Shown: positions 1 through 7,645 of the stretch, piece by piece
Numbering within the stretch: the stretch's first letter is position 1
Layout of the letters: every line of letters begins with the position of its first letter
Assembly (NCBI GenBank): GCA_039199225.1
Contig: JBCCSZ010000127.1
Span: 1-20,577, forward strand
DNA: 20,577 bases
Source of the DNA: JBCCSZ01 sp039199225
GTDB taxonomy: Bacteria; Bacteroidota; Bacteroidia; Chitinophagales; Saprospiraceae
Direction: 5' to 3'
Program-made: the position numbers and the translations under genes
The notes under the pieces: model-generated
Seen by the model: only the letters and a program-made list of their open reading frames with translations
Told to the model about the DNA's origin: nothing
Databases searched by the model: none

Positions 1-1
1 C

Positions 2-1246
2 ATTACAACAGATTTTAGGGTCAGTGTAGACCCCATCCTATTCGAATTTGACAATGGTTCCGTTGTTTTTGCAGCCTCCAACATGGGACGCGACAAGACA
101 GCCATCGTGCGATTGGACATGAAAACCGGAAAAGAAATAGGCGATCCACTCTTCAGTCATCCCGAAGTAGACGTTTCCAGTCTGAGCTATTCCAAGAAGC
201 GAAAAGTCCTGACTTTTATCTCTTACACCACCAGCAAGCAACAATACCACTTCCTGGACGATGCCCGCGCCGAACTTCAACAGCGACTCGAAAAAGAACT
301 TGGAGACTACGAAATCATCATCACCAACATGAATAAGGCGGAGGATAAATGCATGATCCGCACCTACAGCGACCGCTCCCTGGGCGCCTACTATTTTTTC
401 GACCAACAAAGCGACCAACTGGAACACATCGCCGACGTCAGTCCCTGGATCGATGAAAACGATATGGCTCGAATGCAGCCCATCCAATACACCTCACGCG
501 ACGGCCTGACCATCCACGGCTACCTCACCCTCCCCAACGTTGAAGTAACCAAGAACCTTCCGGTCGTTGTCAATCCCCACGGAGGCCCCTGGGCTCGCGA
601 CAACTGGGGCTTCAACCCAGAGACGCAGCTTTTGGCCAGCCGCGGCTACGCCGTTCTCAAGATGAATTTCCGAGGTAGCATTGGCTACGGCCGCACCTTT
701 TGGGAAATGAGCTTCAAGCAGTGGGGCCGTACCATGCAGGACGACATCAGCGACGGTGTTCATTGGTTGGTAGCACAAGGCATCGCCGACCCAGCACGCG
801 TTGCCATTTATGGAGGCAGCTACGGTGGCTATGCTACCCTGGCAGGTTTGACCTTCACGCCCGACCTCTACGCCTGCGCCATCGACTATGTAGGGGTTTC
901 CAACCTGTCGAGCTTTCTCAACACCATTCCGCCCTACTGGAAGCCTTATCTCGAAATGATGTATACGATGGTCGGCCATCCGGTGGAAGATGAAGAGCTG
1001 GTCAGAGCAGCTTCTCCTGTTTATCATGTAGATCAAATCAAAGCCCCTTTGTTTGTCATCCAGGGTGCCAACGATCCTAGGGTCAACATCGATGAGTCCG
1101 ACCAGATTGTTCGCCGTCTTCGAAGCAATGGTGTCGATGTACCATATATGGTCAAATACGACGAAGGCCATGGTTTCCAAAACGAGGAAAACCGCTTCGA
1201 GGTGTACAAGGCTATGATCGGCTTCTTGGGGAAACACATTGGATAA
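2..1246 (+). CDS. S9 family (prolyl oligopeptidase-like) serine peptidase, 5'-truncated
   Basis: The frame is open from the first bases of the window, so this is the C-terminal 414 residues of a longer protein. The ATG at 83 is internal, not the start. It is an alpha/beta-hydrolase serine peptidase of family S9. The catalytic domain begins near the NPHGGPW motif (oxyanion-hole region, about base 572). The nucleophile is the Ser of GGSYGG (codon 818-820), the acid is the Asp of GANDPR (codon 1073-1075) and the base is the His of DEGHGF (codon 1169-1171). All three triad residues are present and correctly ordered. The upstream part visible here should be the end of the beta-propeller. Members cleave short peptides, usually acylaminoacyl- or dipeptidyl-peptidases; the exact specificity cannot be read. 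Its TAA stop directly abuts the stop of the convergent gene at 1247. Confidence 0.93.
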   Translation: MTTDFRVSVDPILFEFDNGSVVFAASNMGRDKTAIVRLDMKTGKEIGDPLFSHPEVDVSSLSYSKKRKVLTFISYTTSKQQYHFLDDARAELQQRLEKELGDYEIIITNMNKAEDKCMIRTYSDRSLGAYYFFDQQSDQLEHIADVSPWIDENDMARMQPIQYTSRDGLTIHGYLTLPNVEVTKNLPVVVNPHGGPWARDNWGFNPETQLLASRGYAVLKMNFRGSIGYGRTFWEMSFKQWGRTMQDDISDGVHWLVAQGIADPARVAIYGGSYGGYATLAGLTFTPDLYACAIDYVGVSNLSSFLNTIPPYWKPYLEMMYTMVGHPVEDEELVRAASPVYHVDQIKAPLFVIQGANDPRVNIDESDQIVRRLRSNGVDVPYMVKYDEGHGFQNEENRFEVYKAMIGFLGKHIG

Positions 1247-2068
1247 TCAATCGCTCGTGCGCTTGCGAGGCCAGCTTTCGCGATGCTTTTTCGTGAAATC
1301 CAGCCAATCATTGTCCTTGAAATCCAAGTAGTATTTTATGACGCATCCGAGGTGGAAGCTTCTGATGCCTGCCGAAATGGAGGGGCGGATGTTCATGTCG
1401 CTGCCCCAGAGATTGAATTCACCTTCGAGGTACAGACCGTAGGGAGCAATGCCGATTCGCCATTCCTTGATTACTCTTCTGTCGGGCTTGAACAGCATGC
1501 CAAATCGAAAGCGCGGACCGACATATCCGGCGCCAGTGGCATTTACATCCAGAAAGCCCCAGTGGTTGCGCGCCAGCCAGGCCGTCATTCGCAAGCCGGG
1601 CTCCACCTCAAAGCCGGTGGGTTTAATGGTATACTCCAAGTCGCCGATCCCCGAGAGCTTACCAAAATGGGCCAGCACTTCAGCTGAAAAGAGCTTGGCT
1701 TCATAACCAATACTTGCTGTACCTCCATAGGAATCATTGCTGAGGCGCTCGCTGATGCGTTGCTGAAGAATCTCATGGCTGGCCACCCGGCCGCTGTGAA
1801 ACTTCAAGGAAAGCCAGTGTATCTTGCCACGCCAACGGTAGTAGTAAGATATTCCAGCAAATTGTGACATATAGGTCGACCTGTAGACGGGAGGAGTGGG
1901 TGCCGAACCCGAAAAGACGAGAAAAGTATTGTAAACACCAGAAGAAGCCCCGACATCGAAAGCCCAAAGGTGATGCGCCCCATTGTGAAATTTTTCAAAC
2001 TGCGCCTGCATAGGTTTTGACGAAAAGAGCAAGCACAACATCAAAAAAAGAAAGGGGCGGTTTTTCAT
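1247..2068 (-). CDS. Secreted protein of unknown function, possible outer-membrane beta-barrel (paralog of 2124-2885)
   Basis: A 273-residue protein when started at the ATG 2068. A TTG seven codons upstream is possible, but the ATG places a signal peptide (basic MKNR, then a leucine/phenylalanine-rich core, then QAQ) at the very N terminus. The mature part alternates aromatic and hydrophobic residues with glycines (for example FRFGMLFKP and IRSFHLGCVIKYYLDF) as in outer-membrane beta-strands. It aligns along most of its length with the neighbour at 2124-2885: paired blocks include GISYYYR/GISRYIY, LSLKFHSG/YSLRFHAG, HFGKLSGIGDLE/NAGKLSYTDELQ and GPRFRFGMLF/GSRFLFGLRY. It carries a charged tail after the last strand (KKHRESWPRKRTSD) that the neighbour lacks. 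No known family is recognised. The two genes are probably co-transcribed (55-bp gap). Its stop abuts that of the peptidase gene. Confidence 0.75.
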   Translation of the reverse strand: MKNRPFLFLMLCLLFSSKPMQAQFEKFHNGAHHLWAFDVGASSGVYNTFLVFSGSAPTPPVYRSTYMSQFAGISYYYRWRGKIHWLSLKFHSGRVASHEILQQRISERLSNDSYGGTASIGYEAKLFSAEVLAHFGKLSGIGDLEYTIKPTGFEVEPGLRMTAWLARNHWGFLDVNATGAGYVGPRFRFGMLFKPDRRVIKEWRIGIAPYGLYLEGEFNLWGSDMNIRPSISAGIRSFHLGCVIKYYLDFKDNDWLDFTKKHRESWPRKRTSD

Positions 2069-2123
2069 ATTGCATTGATTTTTTGTCAAAATTTATAGCT
2101 CATAAAGTCGTTTTACGCCTCCC

Positions 2124-2885
2124 TCATCTCAGCAAATTATATCTCATAGCTAGTAGCAACTGAAAGTTTTTTCTGCCGACAATCATAGCGGGATTGAGGG
2201 TAAATTCTCCCTCCATAATCGTAAAAGTGGCATCTGCCCAGAGGCCATTGTCCGCAACACACAGTCTCATATTGGTTCCATCTGTTCGTTTCATACCATA
2301 TCGAAGACCAAAGAGAAAACGAGAACCTGCATATGCCTGATTGAAACCGCCATAAGCGACAAAAACGGATGCCCCTCGTGTCGGTCCCAGATAAACTTCA
2401 CCACCCAAGTCGAAGGTCTGCTCTGAGACTTTTGTCTGCAGCTCATCTGTGTAAGACAGTTTACCCGCATTGATTGTCGCCACTGCTCCGATTTTAGGCC
2501 CCCGATGTCCTACTGACAGGGCCACTCCTCTAGACTGGTAGCCATATCGCCGACTGATGGAAGACTCATCCCGAAGTTCGTGCAAATCAATATCTCCAGC
2601 ATGAAAGCGCAAGCTGTACCAATCGGCACCATCTCGGTCGTAGATATAACGACTGATACCTACGGATTGCGCCTTGTAAGTAACGCGATGCTTTAAAAAC
2701 CGGCGAGTGATAAAAGGAGAATCAAAATAACTCGTATACTTTCCAAGCGCTATGGAAGCATCAATTGACCAATGGTCCATATCGGCATAGAATCCTTGTG
2801 CATTTGCCCGAAAGTTGGATAGGCAAAGGACGGCGAAGAAGAGAAGCGAAAAGGATGGCGCTCTCAGAAGTACTTTTAAGTTCAT
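2124..2885 (-). CDS. Secreted protein of unknown function, possible outer-membrane beta-barrel (paralog of 1247-2068)
   Basis: A 253-residue protein starting at ATG 2885. Residues 1-29 form a signal peptide ending ANAQ. The remainder has amphipathic beta-strand periodicity and ends with an aromatic strand (LLLAMRYNLLR), as expected for an outer-membrane barrel or a periplasmic beta-rich protein. It is a diverged duplicate of the downstream gene, matching it in the order HWSIDASIALGKY, VGISRYIYDRDGADWYSLRF, AGKLSYTDEL, FVAYGG and LFGLRYGMK. A TACCTTTT sequence four bases before the ATG differs at one position from the Bacteroidota -7 element. There is no Shine-Dalgarno sequence. The function is unknown; the barrel assignment is inference from strand pattern only. 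Confidence 0.75.
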   Translation of the reverse strand: MNLKVLLRAPSFSLLFFAVLCLSNFRANAQGFYADMDHWSIDASIALGKYTSYFDSPFITRRFLKHRVTYKAQSVGISRYIYDRDGADWYSLRFHAGDIDLHELRDESSISRRYGYQSRGVALSVGHRGPKIGAVATINAGKLSYTDELQTKVSEQTFDLGGEVYLGPTRGASVFVAYGGFNQAYAGSRFLFGLRYGMKRTDGTNMRLCVADNGLWADATFTIMEGEFTLNPAMIVGRKNFQLLLAMRYNLLR

Positions 2886-3065
2886 AATAAAAGGTACTTA
2901 CAAACCTGCTAAAAGTTGGTTCTCAATCAAAAGCGGCTGACTAAAGTGTGGTTGGCAACTGCTTTTATAGGTATAGACAGTCCAAATTGGCATTAGAGTT
3001 GGCCTATTGGTCTAGAGATTATACCAATTTATCCTTTAAAATAGATTTTTTGAGCCCGAAAAGCT

Positions 3066-3073
3066 TAATTTTG
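3066..3073 (+). promoter_or_regulatory. Bacteroidota -7 element (TAATTTTG) of cvpA
   Basis: TAATTTTG matches the Bacteroidota consensus TAnnTTTG exactly and lies 8 nt before the cvpA ATG. A TTTG at 3049-3052 could be the -33 element, but the 13-nt spacing is shorter than usual. If it is used, transcription would begin within a base or two of the ATG, giving an essentially leaderless mRNA. Confidence 0.45.
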
Positions 3074-3081
3074 TTAGCATC

Positions 3082-3669
3082 ATGGTACTCGACATCATAT
3101 TTTTCATATTCATCGCCTACGGCTTCTACCTAGGATTTTCGCGCGGGATCATTCGCACGGCTTTCACTGTGCTGTCGCTGACCGTGGGTGTCATTGCCTC
3201 CTTGAAGTTGGCACCAGCGACCACCAAGTTCCTGGAAACAACCCTCAACAATGACAATCCATTGATGTTTTTGGCAGGCTTACTTTTGTCTTTTGCCGTG
3301 ATCATGTTTATTCTGCGTATGATCTCCAAATTTTTGGAAGGCATCCTAAAAACAGCCAATATCAATGTCATCAACCAAATACTGGGCGGTGTTGTATTGA
3401 GTGGACTGCTCGTATTGCTGTACAGCGTTTTGTTGTGGTTTGGTGACCAGGCAAACATGATCGATCGCAAATCAAAAGCCGAATCCATCACTTATCCTTA
3501 TCTGGAGCAGTATCCAGGAAAAGTCAAAGAGATTGCCATGCAATTTCAGCCAGTGGTCCAAGAATTTTGGGAACAATCCATTAACATGATGGACCGATTG
3601 GAAAAGATTAGTATCGAACAAACTGAGAAAACACGCATTGAAGACCGCTCCGACGAACTCACCGAATAA
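3082..3669 (+). CDS. cvpA: CvpA family inner-membrane protein
   Basis: A 195-residue membrane protein with the CvpA fold (colicin V production family). It has four hydrophobic helices at about residues 3-17, 24-44, 62-82 and 100-118, with the family's glycine/arginine pattern after helix 1 (GFSRGIIRTAF) and helix 4 followed by a hydrophilic, charged tail of about 70 residues. In other bacteria CvpA helps envelope integrity, for example bile and purine-linked phenotypes in E. coli; the biochemical role is not settled. The start is ATG 3082, 8 nt after a good -7 element. The end overlaps the next gene by 32 nt, so the two are probably translationally coupled. Confidence 0.88.
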   Translation: MVLDIIFFIFIAYGFYLGFSRGIIRTAFTVLSLTVGVIASLKLAPATTKFLETTLNNDNPLMFLAGLLLSFAVIMFILRMISKFLEGILKTANINVINQILGGVVLSGLLVLLYSVLLWFGDQANMIDRKSKAESITYPYLEQYPGKVKEIAMQFQPVVQEFWEQSINMMDRLEKISIEQTEKTRIEDRSDELTE

Positions 3670-4234
3670 GAAGATTCTCTTAATCGACAATTACGATTCT
3701 TTTACCTACAACCTTTGGGATTACTTCCTCCAATTGGGGACAGATTGCCAAGTGATCCGCAATGACGAATACGACCTAGCTCACTTCAAGCAGCTGTCGT
3801 TTGATGCCCTCGTTTTGTCTCCAGGCCCTAAAAAGCCTAGCGATGCTGGTCATATGATGGCACTCATCGAACACTTCCACACCAACAAGCCCATTTTGGG
3901 TATTTGCCTCGGCCACCAGGGCGTCGGCCAGTTTTTTGGCGCACATTTGGTCAAAGCAGCCTTGCCAGTCCATGGCAAAACCACCCGCCTCAGCCACCAA
4001 GAGCATCCCGTGTTCAAAGGGCTACCCAAGCAATTCGAAGTGATGCGCTATCATTCCTTGCTACTCCAACCATTGGATGGTACCCCTTTGACCGCCATTG
4101 CCCACAGTCCCGAAGGCGAAATTATGGCATTGGCACACCAACAACTTCCCATCATCGGCTTTCAATTTCATCCAGAATCCATCCTAACCGAGCATGGCTT
4201 GCAGCTATTGGACAATTGGTTGCAATTGATCTGA
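3638..4234 (+). CDS. pabA: Anthranilate/aminodeoxychorismate synthase glutaminase subunit (TrpG/PabA type)
   Basis: A 198-residue class I glutamine amidotransferase. It shows the N-terminal ILLIDNYDSFTYNL signature, the LSPGP loop, the nucleophile Cys90 in GICLGHQ, and the catalytic His178 and Glu180 in FHPES, so it should be active. The subunit hydrolyses glutamine and channels ammonia to a chorismate-binding partner, giving anthranilate (tryptophan) or aminodeoxychorismate (folate). No partner gene (trpE or pabB) is in the window, so PabA and TrpG cannot be told apart; the stand-alone setting mildly favours folate or shared use. No ATG precedes the conserved domain: the TTG at 3638 is the only usual start, and it lies inside the end of cvpA (32-nt overlap), implying translational coupling. 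Confidence 0.88.
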   Translation: MKTAPTNSPNKKILLIDNYDSFTYNLWDYFLQLGTDCQVIRNDEYDLAHFKQLSFDALVLSPGPKKPSDAGHMMALIEHFHTNKPILGICLGHQGVGQFFGAHLVKAALPVHGKTTRLSHQEHPVFKGLPKQFEVMRYHSLLLQPLDGTPLTAIAHSPEGEIMALAHQQLPIIGFQFHPESILTEHGLQLLDNWLQLI

Positions 4235-4278
4235 TCAACTGCCGCAACAAGAGTACAAGTTTGCGTGTTATAAGGCTG

Positions 4279-4884
4279 ATGAAAAATCTCTGGCAATACG
4301 TTAAAAGTCTATTTCAGGAAGCAGAGCAAAGCTCTCCTTCTCAACCCTCCATACACCAGCTCATCGAGCGCAGTACAGAGGAAAAAGAAGACTTTTTGAG
4401 GTGGAAGGAATCACTCGTCAGTCGACGAATGCTCAACTGGTTGAACGAACAGTATATTCAATACCTGATCAATCCCGATAATTTGGATGAGGCCATCGAC
4501 TTTTTGAAAACGCCCTCTGCCAAGGGTTTTGTCGTTCATTTTGGTAAAACCCGATACCCCAGAAGGGAGGTCGTCCACTTATTCGACTTTCTCAAGGAAC
4601 GGGTTTTACAACAGGGCTATCGCCCATACGTATCCGATACCCGCACCTACAACCGACCTGCTTGGGTCGAAACCGTTCAGCGCCATTACCTCAAACCACC
4701 CTCTCAATTGCGACAACTCCCCAAGGAGAAATTCGACCAAAAATATGGCAACATCACCATACAACTTACCGAACAAGATGGTCGCATCATGTACCTGAAG
4801 TTCAATGCTACTTCTTACAAAGACCACCTTTTTGCGGATGCAGAAGATTTCAAAGACCTAATGACCGCACTACTAGCCGCCTGA
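4279..4884 (+). CDS. Conserved-looking hypothetical cytoplasmic protein
   Basis: A 201-residue protein starting at ATG 4279, 44 nt after the amidotransferase stop. The open frame runs further upstream, but that part overlaps the amidotransferase gene and is a shadow. There is no signal peptide or membrane helix. The N-terminal third is charged and probably helical (STEEKEDFLRWKESLVSRR). The middle has a mixed alpha/beta look (GFVVHFGKTRYPRREVVHLFDFLKERV) and the C-terminal part is likely beta-strand followed by a helix (NITIQLTEQDGRIMYLKF). I recognise no family. It is likely in one transcription unit with cvpA and pabA. Confidence 0.7.
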   Translation: MKNLWQYVKSLFQEAEQSSPSQPSIHQLIERSTEEKEDFLRWKESLVSRRMLNWLNEQYIQYLINPDNLDEAIDFLKTPSAKGFVVHFGKTRYPRREVVHLFDFLKERVLQQGYRPYVSDTRTYNRPAWVETVQRHYLKPPSQLRQLPKEKFDQKYGNITIQLTEQDGRIMYLKFNATSYKDHLFADAEDFKDLMTALLAA

Positions 4885-4985
4885 CAACCAGCACCTCCTC
4901 AATAACCACAGCATCATTCAGTAGCAATGCATTGGAATAGCTTTTGCATTGTTAGCATATATATTGTCGAAACACTCCTGCCTAG

Positions 4986-5642
4986 ATGCAGGCACTAAAC
5001 GCTCATGGTATAATGACTTACACCCTCCAACTGTTGGGCATGATGTGGTTACTGATTCCTCATATGCTCTCTGCACAGGCAGAACCTATCCCGCTTGAAG
5101 AAGATTTCCTACTTTATTTGCAAGACAAAGAAAGAATACGCCTCGACTGGTCTGTGCTCAATGAGCAAGGTAACAAATACTATCAAATTGAACGCTCGGA
5201 AGACGGACAGAAATTCCAGTCGGTAGGCCAGATTTACGCCTACAATCAAGCAGGCTTCCAGAAATATGTATTCATCGATCGCAATCCATTTCCAAATCTC
5301 AATTACTACCGTTATTTGCGAGTCGATGAGAAAAGCCAAGCGCATTACTCCAATATTAAGAAAGTGCAACTATCGCATTCCGCAGCACTTACCCTTTTGA
5401 CACCTAATGCACAACAAGATCGGCAGATAGACCTCTCGCTGCAATTGACTCAAAGAGAAAAAATCAAAATTGAACTCATTGATAAAGAACGACGAGCCGC
5501 TCCGATCCTTTTGCACGACGGCCCCGTAGGTGTTGGTAACCATAAGATAGACCTTCCTTCGGAGGACTTGCAAAGGGGGCAGTTCATAGTTCGCATCGAA
5601 GGAATTTCCTTTTGCCAGAATATGCAGCTGATTTTGTTGTAA
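4986..5642 (+). CDS. Secreted protein with FnIII-like domain and T9SS-type C-terminal beta domain
   Basis: A 218-residue protein. A signal peptide ends near SAQA (residues 28-32); ATG 5013 (residue 10) is an equally good start and shortens the n-region. Residues 50-130 follow the pattern common in Bacteroidota surface proteins of a fibronectin type III-like sandwich: a W then NEQGNKYYQIERSEDG, followed by an NYYRYLRVDE strand and a YSNIKKV end. Residues 147-218 resemble the small beta domain used as a type IX secretion signal, with a strand near KIKIELID and the late motif GQFIVRIEG before the end. The typical terminal lysine-rich strand is missing, so export by type IX is only possible. The stop is 3 bp from that of the convergent gene. 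Confidence 0.7.
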   Translation: MQALNAHGIMTYTLQLLGMMWLLIPHMLSAQAEPIPLEEDFLLYLQDKERIRLDWSVLNEQGNKYYQIERSEDGQKFQSVGQIYAYNQAGFQKYVFIDRNPFPNLNYYRYLRVDEKSQAHYSNIKKVQLSHSAALTLLTPNAQQDRQIDLSLQLTQREKIKIELIDKERRAAPILLHDGPVGVGNHKIDLPSEDLQRGQFIVRIEGISFCQNMQLILL

Positions 5643-5645
5643 AAT

Positions 5646-6131
5646 TCAATCTTTCGAAGGTGCTGTCGCTCCATTTCGCCAAGCATCCATCAGCTCAGAT
5701 TTCAGGCGCTTTTCCCTGAAGTGAAAATAGTAACCTGCCAGGATCAGTAAGAACATGGCTGCATTGATCCCAAAACGCCAGATGGAAAAGTAGATCAAAC
5801 TCGATAAGTAAATCCAGAGAATCAGCCCAGCGATCAGTATCCCAAAACTAATGGCTAGCAAGCGAAAGCGATTGAAAAAGAAATAGCAGGCCACCAATAT
5901 GCCAGCCATACACAATCGCTCGATGGCTAGGGCTGGATTGACAGTGCCTTCGACCATAAAAATGATCAGCACCGGATACAGGAGTACACCGCCCATCAAG
6001 AGAATGATGACTTTGGTTCTTTTGAGATTATCCAGGGTTTGGATATACTGCCACTTTTTGGCCGACAGCTTGCCGCGGAAGGCGATCTTAGTGAGATCAA
6101 TCTCTTCCAAAGGATCGTCTAATAGCTCCAT
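5646..6131 (-). CDS. Four-helix membrane protein of unknown function
   Basis: A 161-residue protein starting at ATG 6131. After a charged cytoplasmic N terminus (residues 1-38, with several Lys/Arg) there are four likely transmembrane helices at about 40-60, 68-87, 91-113 and 119-137, then a basic tail (HFREKRLKSELMDAWRNG). I recognise no family. It lies 68 bp downstream of the kinase-RapZ gene on the same strand and may be the last gene of the obg operon. However, the gap contains a perfect 14-bp palindrome ten bases before the start, which suggests separate control. Confidence 0.72.
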   Translation of the reverse strand: MELLDDPLEEIDLTKIAFRGKLSAKKWQYIQTLDNLKRTKVIILLMGGVLLYPVLIIFMVEGTVNPALAIERLCMAGILVACYFFFNRFRLLAISFGILIAGLILWIYLSSLIYFSIWRFGINAAMFLLILAGYYFHFREKRLKSELMDAWRNGATAPSKD

Positions 6132-6141
6132 ATTTTAGATT

Positions 6142-6155
6142 GAAAGTATACTTTC
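6142..6155. promoter_or_regulatory. Perfect 14-bp palindrome upstream of the 5646-6131 gene (possible operator)
   Basis: GAAAGTATACTTTC reads identically on both strands and ends 10 bp before the ATG at 6131. Symmetry of this length without a loop is typical of sites for dimeric DNA-binding proteins. No terminator-like T-run follows it. Which regulator would bind is unknown. Confidence 0.35.
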
Positions 6156-6199
6156 CAAAAACACCTTCTTCCAAGCTCATTCGCTACAACAGGGATTAT

Positions 6200-7645
6200 T
6201 TAATTTTCCCAATTCTTTCGTTCCTGCTCGATGTGGTGCAATACGACTTTAATACCGTATTTGTCGGATAAATGTTTCGCCGTTGCATCTGCGGCGTAGA
6301 CGGAACGGTGTTGCCCTCCGGTACAGCCAAAATTGATGGAAAGGTTGGTAAAACTGCGATCGATGTAGTCTTCCACTGCCGAGTCAACAATTCGAAAGAC
6401 ATTGTTCAAAAAGTCAGGCATTTGGCTGTGCTGCTTCAAAAAGTTAATGACAGACTCATCACGGCCCGTCAGCTTTTTGTAAGGCCCATACCGGCCAGGA
6501 TTGTGTACAAAGCGACAATCGAAGACAAAACCACCTCCATTGCCAGAAGTATCCTTGGGGATGCCACTGATCTTGTAGGAAAAGCTGTTGATGGCTACGG
6601 TCAAAAGAGAAGAGGCACCTTTGATTTTGTCAAAAGGTTCGAAGCGTTTGGAGGCAATGAGCCCTTGCAGGCCCTTGCGCAGTTCGGGTAAAGCAACGGG
6701 TAGTTTATCGTTTTCGAGCAACCACTTGATGTTGCGTAATGCAAAGGGAATGCTTTGCAGGAAGTGTTCGCGCCGCTCGTAAAGCCCCCGAAAGCCATAG
6801 GCACCAAGGACTTGTATACAGCGGATGAGCACATAGCCATAGTAGTATTCTACAAAGCCCTCCCGGTCTATCTCCACCAATTCGGTAGCTGTATCGAGGT
6901 AGTGCTGGAGCAATTCCTCCCGGATGTCGGTCGGTATGTTGGCCTTGGCTTGGTAGAGCAGCGAAGCCAGGTCGTATTGCAATGCTCCTTTTCGACCACC
7001 CTGATAATCGATGAAATAGGGTTCTCCGCCCTTTATCATAATGTTGCGCGTTTGGAAGTCGCGGAACATAAAGTGGCTGGTATCGGCCTTGAGGAGGTAG
7101 TCGGCCAGCGCATGAAAATCATCTTCCAGAGCTCCTTCATCGAAAGGCACTCGGGCCAGTTTGAGGAAGTAGTATTTAAAGTAGTTGAAATCCCACAGCA
7201 TCGCCTGCTTGTCGAAGGCAGCGCGGGGGTAGCAACGGCTGTAATCCAGATCTTTGCCCCCTTCGATCTGTAGGTGTGCCAACTGCTCGACCACCTTTTT
7301 GTAAATCTGAATCAGGTAATCTGGAAAATAATCTCCCTTTTGAAGCAGATAGCTGTAGAGGGTTGTCGCCCCGAGGTCTTCTTGCAAATAAATATTTTTG
7401 TCCAGGTCCTCGGCAAAGATTTCAGGAACGGGTAGCTCTTTTGATTTGAAGTGCCTGGAAAAGGATAGGAAAGCGTCGTTCTCCTTTCGGTTCTCGCTGT
7501 AAGCACCAATCGCAGAGCGGCTTTTGCCACTCAAGCGAAAATACTGGCGGTAGGAACCAGAGGGCGCCAAGGGCAAAATAAGCGTTGCCTTTTCGCCAGA
7601 CCACTGCTCGAAGAGTACAGCCAGGTCCATTTCAATTGCATTCAT
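6200..7645 (-). CDS. Fusion of an APH-family sugar kinase-like domain with a RapZ C-terminal domain
   Basis: A 481-residue two-domain protein. Residues 1-320 are an aminoglycoside-phosphotransferase-fold kinase. The Brenner-type catalytic loop is RDFQTRNIM (Asp196, Asn201) and the metal-binding Asp213 is in IDYQGG. This loop form resembles AmgK-type amino-sugar anomeric kinases (MurNAc/GlcNAc-1-kinases) of cell-wall recycling. Residues 345-471 are the RapZ C-terminal domain, ending in the signature GCTGGQHRSV (440-449). In E. coli RapZ this domain senses glucosamine-6-phosphate and binds RNA. The RapZ N-terminal P-loop ATPase domain is absent. A role linking amino-sugar status to phosphorylation is inference. 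The start ATG 7645 overlaps the obg stop in an ATGA, so translation is probably coupled. An in-frame ATG at 7630 is an alternative start. Confidence 0.87.
   Translation of the reverse strand: MNAIEMDLAVLFEQWSGEKATLILPLAPSGSYRQYFRLSGKSRSAIGAYSENRKENDAFLSFSRHFKSKELPVPEIFAEDLDKNIYLQEDLGATTLYSYLLQKGDYFPDYLIQIYKKVVEQLAHLQIEGGKDLDYSRCYPRAAFDKQAMLWDFNYFKYYFLKLARVPFDEGALEDDFHALADYLLKADTSHFMFRDFQTRNIMIKGGEPYFIDYQGGRKGALQYDLASLLYQAKANIPTDIREELLQHYLDTATELVEIDREGFVEYYYGYVLIRCIQVLGAYGFRGLYERREHFLQSIPFALRNIKWLLENDKLPVALPELRKGLQGLIASKRFEPFDKIKGASSLLTVAINSFSYKISGIPKDTSGNGGGFVFDCRFVHNPGRYGPYKKLTGRDESVINFLKQHSQMPDFLNNVFRIVDSAVEDYIDRSFTNLSINFGCTGGQHRSVYAADATAKHLSDKYGIKVVLHHIEQERKNWEN

Noticed and set aside
494..1237. 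Long minus-strand open frame (247 codons) opposite the S9 peptidase
   Set aside because: It is a mirror of a well-supported peptidase with intact triad; its translation shows no family motif.
6272..7273. Plus-strand frames (139 and 172 codons) opposite the kinase-RapZ gene
   Set aside because: The minus-strand gene has clear domain motifs throughout; the opposite frames have none.
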